This document shows, in pieces, positions 60,790 through 64,000 of a stretch of 64,000 nucleotides of DNA; the first letter of the stretch is position 1; each line of letters begins with the position of its first letter. The position numbers were made by a program, and so were the translations under genes. This DNA is from Massilia sp. Leaf139. GTDB lineage: Bacteria > Pseudomonadota > Gammaproteobacteria > Burkholderiales > Burkholderiaceae_D. The stretch covers positions 984,943 through 1,048,942 of the forward strand of contig NZ_LMOJ01000001.1 in NCBI RefSeq assembly GCF_001424165.1, given 5' to 3'. The notes below the pieces were generated by a model. That model was not told where the DNA came from and ran no database searches. It was given only the letters and a program-made list of their open reading frames with translations.

Positions 60790-63669
60790 TCAGCAGACGG
60801 GAACCGCCTCCAGGCGCGACACCGCGAAGCGCGCCCGTCCCGCGCTCTTGGCCTGGTACAGGGCCTTGTCCGCTTCCGCACCCAGCAGGGCCGTGTCGGC
60901 CGGGTGGACGTCGGCATAGGCCACCCCGATGCTGGTCGAGACGGTGCGCGCGCCGCTCTCGAGCAGGAAGGGCGCCTCGAAAGCCTTCAGGATCTTGGCC
61001 GCCACCAGGGCCGCCTCGCCCGGCGACTTCAGTCCTTCGAGGATGACGGTGAATTCGTCGCCCGCCAGGCGGCACACCGTATCGGTCGCGCGCACGGCGC
61101 CACGCACGCGCCCGGCGAACTCGTGCAGCACAGCGTCGCCGGCGGCATGGCCCAGGGTGTCGTTGACCTGCTTGAAGCGGTCGACGTCAAGGAACATCAG
61201 GGCCACGCCGCTGCCGGCGCGGCGCGCACGCTGCAAGGCTGCCTCGAGGTGCTCGTGGTAGGCGCGCCGGTTCGGCAGGCCGGTCAGGGTGTCGACGCGT
61301 GCCAGCCTGGAGAGCTCCTCTTCGTGGCGCCGTGCGGCCGTGACATCGGCGCCCAGCACATAGAAACCGTTGTAGACCCCGTCGTGGATGTCGGGAATGC
61401 GCGTGATCTCGACGGTGCGCATACCGTCGTCCATCGGCAGCTCAACCTCGAAGCGCACGGTTTCTCCGGCCAGGCTGCGCTCGAGCACGGGCGCATGCTC
61501 GCGATAGAGCGCGCCGCCCATGACCTCCTCGATCGAACACCCGACGATTTCCTCCGGCGGCACCTTGAACCAGCTTGCGTAGGTCGCGTTCGCGAAGCGA
61601 TAGCGTTCGTCGCGGCCGACATGGCCGATCAGCACCGGGAGGTTGTTCGTGATGGTGCGCAGGCTGCGCTCGCTCGCCTCCAGGCGGCGTGCCGACTCCT
61701 TCAGGGCCGTCACGTCCTTCAGGGCGATGACGGCGCCGATGCCGGTTCCGTCGGCGGCATGCAGGGCGCGGCCGCTGGCGAACAGGAAGCGCGGCGGCGC
61801 GTCCAGCGGTTTCACGGTCAACTCGCTGTTTTCGACCAGCTGCCCGTGCAGGGCCCGGAACAGCGGAATCTGCTCCGCCGACAGCGGGGTTTCGCCGTCG
61901 GCGTCGAACAGCCGGTAATGGCCGCCCCAGTCCTCAGGCGCGAGCGGTGCCGGCGGCAAGCCGTGGATGTCGCGGGCGGCGCGGTTGAACAGGGTGATCT
62001 CGCCGGCGCTGGAACAGACCACCACGCCGACGTCGATCGAGTCGAGTACGGCGCCCAGCAGTTCGCGTTCGCGCGCGAGTTCGTCCTCGATGCGCTTGCG
62101 CTCCGAGATGTCCTGGATGAAGGCGCCGAAGAAGGACGCTTCGCCCGCGTGGATCTGGCCGATGGTCATTTCGACCGGGAATTCCTCGCCAATGCGGCGC
62201 AGCGCCGACAACTGGATGCGCTGGCCTACCACGCCCGAGCTGCCGCTCGCCGCGAAGCGGCGCATGCCGGCTTCGTGGGCCTGGCGGAAGCGTTGCGGGA
62301 TGATCGTTTCCGACACGGTGCGGCCTAACACTTCCGCACGTGTCCAGCCGAAGATCTCCTCGGCGCGCGGATTCCAGTCCGTGATCCGGTTGTCGCTGTC
62401 GATGCCCACAAAGGCGTCGAGCGCCGTATCGATGATGGCCTTGACACGGCTTTCGCCCTTGCGCGTCTCCTCGATGGCGCGGTGCAGTTCCGCGGTGCGC
62501 TCGCCCACGCGCGCTTCCAGGCCCGCGTTCAGTTCGCGCAGGCCCTGCTCGTTGGCGAGCAGCTTGGAGAGCAGGGCATCGAAGGCGCTGCGCAGGATCT
62601 GCACTTCGGTCAGGCGGCTGGACAGGGGCGGCAGCGTGCGCGCGTCGCCGCTACGGAGCGCATCGGCCTGGCGCGCCAGCGTTTGCAGGGGACGTGCGAG
62701 GTCGCGGGCGAAGGCCCATACCAGCAGCGACACGATGGCTGCAGCGCAGAGGCCGGCCCACAGGATCTGCTCGCGTAGCTCGGCCACGGGCGCAAAGGCG
62801 CGCTCCAGCGGCTGGCGCACGACCACCACCCAGCCCAAACCCGGATAGGATTCGTGGCCGACGCTGCGGCTGTAGCCGACCAGGTAGCGCCTGCCGTCCG
62901 GCCAGGTTTCGATGACGGAGTCGTTCCCGCCGCGCAGCGCGCGCCGGAAGCTCTCCTGGTTCAGCTGTTTGTCGGCGTAGTCTTTCGGCCCCAGCAGCAC
63001 CACCCCGTTGCGGCTCAGGATCAGGGTATCGACCGATTCGCGCGCGGCGAGCGGGCGCAGCACCGAGCGCTCCACCGCGGCCGCCCACTGCCAGCTCAGG
63101 TGGGTGCCGAAGATGCCCTGAATGACGCCGTCCGGGCCGCGGTAGGGAAAGGCGATGTCGAAGAAACGCTTCGGCTCGCGCGTCGGGTTCGGCAGCAGCT
63201 TGGCCAGCAGCACCGCCTCATGCACGTCGTGCAGGTGCACGCCTTCGTAGGCGGCCGCGAACCAGGGGCGGCTCGACACGTCCTTGCCCTCCAACAGGCC
63301 GCCCGTGGCGATGCGCACCGTGCCGCGGTTGTCGGTCATGCCGATCCAGGCGTAATACGGGTGGGTGCTCTGCATGCTCTGCAGGGCGGCGCGCTTCACT
63401 TCGACCGGCACGGCCGGGTCGGTGATGCCGTGGCGCTCGGCCATCAGCTTCACTTCCCGGTAGCGCTCGTACATGCCGCGGTCGAGCTTGTCGGTGGTCT
63501 GGAAGGCCAGCTCGGCCAGGGTCTGGCCGATGTCGGCTTCGGCCTGTTTCGCCAGGGTCTGCCCGACCAGTTGCAGCGTGATCAGGGTCATCAGGAGCAC
63601 GATGGCGGCCGATACGGCGGCGAGGGCGGGCGCCAGGGCCAGGCGGCCCGAACGGAAAGAAGACAACAT
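60790..63669 (-). CDS. Membrane-bound diguanylate cyclase (Cache-HAMP-PAS-PAS-PAS-GGDEF)
   Basis: The protein has 959 aa. TM1 (about 10-35), a periplasmic double-Cache sensor (about 40-290), TM2 (about 292-312) and a HAMP-like segment come first. Three PAS domains follow (about 420-530, 540-660 and 665-785), then a GGDEF domain (about 790-959). The active-site loop reads RLAGDEF (AGDEF at 869-873) instead of GGDEF, a variant seen in some active cyclases. The metal Asp (FLDVDRFKQVNDTLGH) is present and no EAL domain follows. It would make c-di-GMP from GTP in response to a periplasmic ligand and a PAS-bound cofactor. No Shine-Dalgarno sequence is visible at ATG 63669. Confidence 0.9.
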   Translation of the reverse strand: MLSSFRSGRLALAPALAAVSAAIVLLMTLITLQLVGQTLAKQAEADIGQTLAELAFQTTDKLDRGMYERYREVKLMAERHGITDPAVPVEVKRAALQSMQSTHPYYAWIGMTDNRGTVRIATGGLLEGKDVSSRPWFAAAYEGVHLHDVHEAVLLAKLLPNPTREPKRFFDIAFPYRGPDGVIQGIFGTHLSWQWAAAVERSVLRPLAARESVDTLILSRNGVVLLGPKDYADKQLNQESFRRALRGGNDSVIETWPDGRRYLVGYSRSVGHESYPGLGWVVVVRQPLERAFAPVAELREQILWAGLCAAAIVSLLVWAFARDLARPLQTLARQADALRSGDARTLPPLSSRLTEVQILRSAFDALLSKLLANEQGLRELNAGLEARVGERTAELHRAIEETRKGESRVKAIIDTALDAFVGIDSDNRITDWNPRAEEIFGWTRAEVLGRTVSETIIPQRFRQAHEAGMRRFAASGSSGVVGQRIQLSALRRIGEEFPVEMTIGQIHAGEASFFGAFIQDISERKRIEDELARERELLGAVLDSIDVGVVVCSSAGEITLFNRAARDIHGLPPAPLAPEDWGGHYRLFDADGETPLSAEQIPLFRALHGQLVENSELTVKPLDAPPRFLFASGRALHAADGTGIGAVIALKDVTALKESARRLEASERSLRTITNNLPVLIGHVGRDERYRFANATYASWFKVPPEEIVGCSIEEVMGGALYREHAPVLERSLAGETVRFEVELPMDDGMRTVEITRIPDIHDGVYNGFYVLGADVTAARRHEEELSRLARVDTLTGLPNRRAYHEHLEAALQRARRAGSGVALMFLDVDRFKQVNDTLGHAAGDAVLHEFAGRVRGAVRATDTVCRLAGDEFTVILEGLKSPGEAALVAAKILKAFEAPFLLESGARTVSTSIGVAYADVHPADTALLGAEADKALYQAKSAGRARFAVSRLEAVPVC

Positions 63670-63851
63670 GGGTGTTTGCGGTAAGCAAGAAAATTGCAGC
63701 TCAGCAGCTTACCATGGGTATTTCAAAGGCAAAACGGTCTTGCCGCGCAGGGCGTCCTTGGCGATGGCAAGGCGGCATCGTTCTGTCGCCTGGATGGGAC
63801 AGCTTGCCGGTTCGGCCATGCCCGGAATGCAAGTTCGCCGCTTGTGTCGAA

Positions 63852-63876
63852 GCGTGGACGGCTCCGCCGTCCACGC
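63852..63876 (-). terminator. Hairpin after gcdH
   Basis: A perfect 10-bp stem (GCGTGGACGG / CCGTCCACGC, 5-nt loop) lies 8 bp past the gcdH stop. No U-tract follows, so it may be a Rho-type or 3'-protecting hairpin rather than a classical terminator. Bases 63670-63851 hold no other gene. Confidence 0.45.
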
Positions 63877-63884
63877 GTCCGGCG

Positions 63885-64000
63885 TCAGAACGCCGCGATA
63901 CCCGTCTGCGCCCGGCCCAGGATCAGGGCGTGGATGTCGTGCGTGCCTTCATAGGTGTTCACGACTTCGAGGTTGACCATGTGGCGGATGATGCCGAACT
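63885..64000 (-). CDS. gcdH: Glutaryl-CoA dehydrogenase, C-terminal end only
   Basis: Only the last 37-38 codons are inside the window; the gene starts beyond 64000. The translation reads [20 protein letters not shown], then [15 protein letters not shown] and stop. The [14 protein letters not shown] ending is typical of glutaryl-CoA dehydrogenase, which converts glutaryl-CoA to crotonyl-CoA in lysine and tryptophan catabolism. The catalytic Glu lies in YEGT. Another acyl-CoA dehydrogenase cannot be fully excluded from so short a piece. Confidence 0.82.
   Translation of the reverse strand, partial: FGIIRHMVNLEVVNTYEGTHDIHALILGRAQTGIAAF

Noticed and set aside
1..64000. tRNA, rRNA, transposase or integrase genes
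   Set aside because: No such gene could be recognised by eye on either strand; tRNAscan and Rfam searches would be needed to exclude small RNAs.

Overview
The window is GC-rich (roughly 65-70%) and densely coding. It looks like a chromosomal segment of a betaproteobacterium, most likely Oxalobacteraceae (Massilia/Telluria-like). The clues are an E. coli-like LldD, a PEP-CTERM sorted protein, a glutaryl-CoA dehydrogenase tail, a DUF2076 protein and many signalling proteins. The taxon is inferred from gene content only. No rRNA, tRNA, CRISPR array, insertion sequence or prophage was seen.

Layout. (1) 1-1865: 3' end of an MFS transporter, then lldD. (2) 1887-8724, minus strand: a two-partner secretion pair, tpsB then a 1710-aa tpsA. 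The TpsA carries YDG/MBG repeats and, unusually, a C-terminal caspase (C14) domain with an apparently intact His/Cys dyad. (3) 9081-11482: an OmpA-like periplasmic protein and a membrane Ser/Thr kinase with a DUF4384-like tail. (4) 11887-36442: a nearly complete type VI secretion system (T6SS), in the order tssA-B-C-hcp-tagJ-tssE-F-G-clpV, cargo genes, PAAR-like cap, vgrG, tagH(FHA), tssK-L-M, tagF. No tssJ is visible. (5) 36450-40480, minus strand: a FecR-like protein, a haem-motif (CXXCH) DUF3365/HAMP membrane sensor, a Ser/Thr kinase and a PP2C phosphatase. They form one tight operon converging on tagF and are probably the phospho-switch of the T6SS. (6) 40698-46092: scattered metabolic and membrane genes (secreted unknown, amidohydrolase, JmjC-type cupin, TRIC channel, gamma-glutamylcyclotransferase-like). 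(7) 46145-49827, minus strand: a secreted metalloprotease with a C-terminal dockerin, followed by a cohesin-domain PEP-CTERM protein. (8) 50157-60707: zwf, an acyl-CoA dehydrogenase, small unknowns, a PH-domain protein, GNAT, YeeE/YedE transporter, an MBL-fold enzyme with a partner, and DUF2076. (9) 60790-64000: a large PAS/GGDEF diguanylate cyclase and the 3' end of gcdH.

Most notable points. The T6SS cargo block right after clpV contains an effector-immunity pair that I recognise as Tse2/Tsi2-like. In front of it lies an unrecognised 165-aa protein whose Cys/His spacing suggests a CheD/CNF-type deamidase fold (hypothesis). The dockerin protease and cohesin PEP-CTERM protein form a plausible two-gene surface-docking system outside any cellulosome. 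The caspase fused to a secreted TPS exoprotein is a second unusual surface system. The T6SS appears to be controlled after translation: two kinases, one phosphatase, an FHA scaffold and TagF are present, but the usual TagQRST sensor is replaced by a FecR-like protein and a haem-motif HAMP protein.
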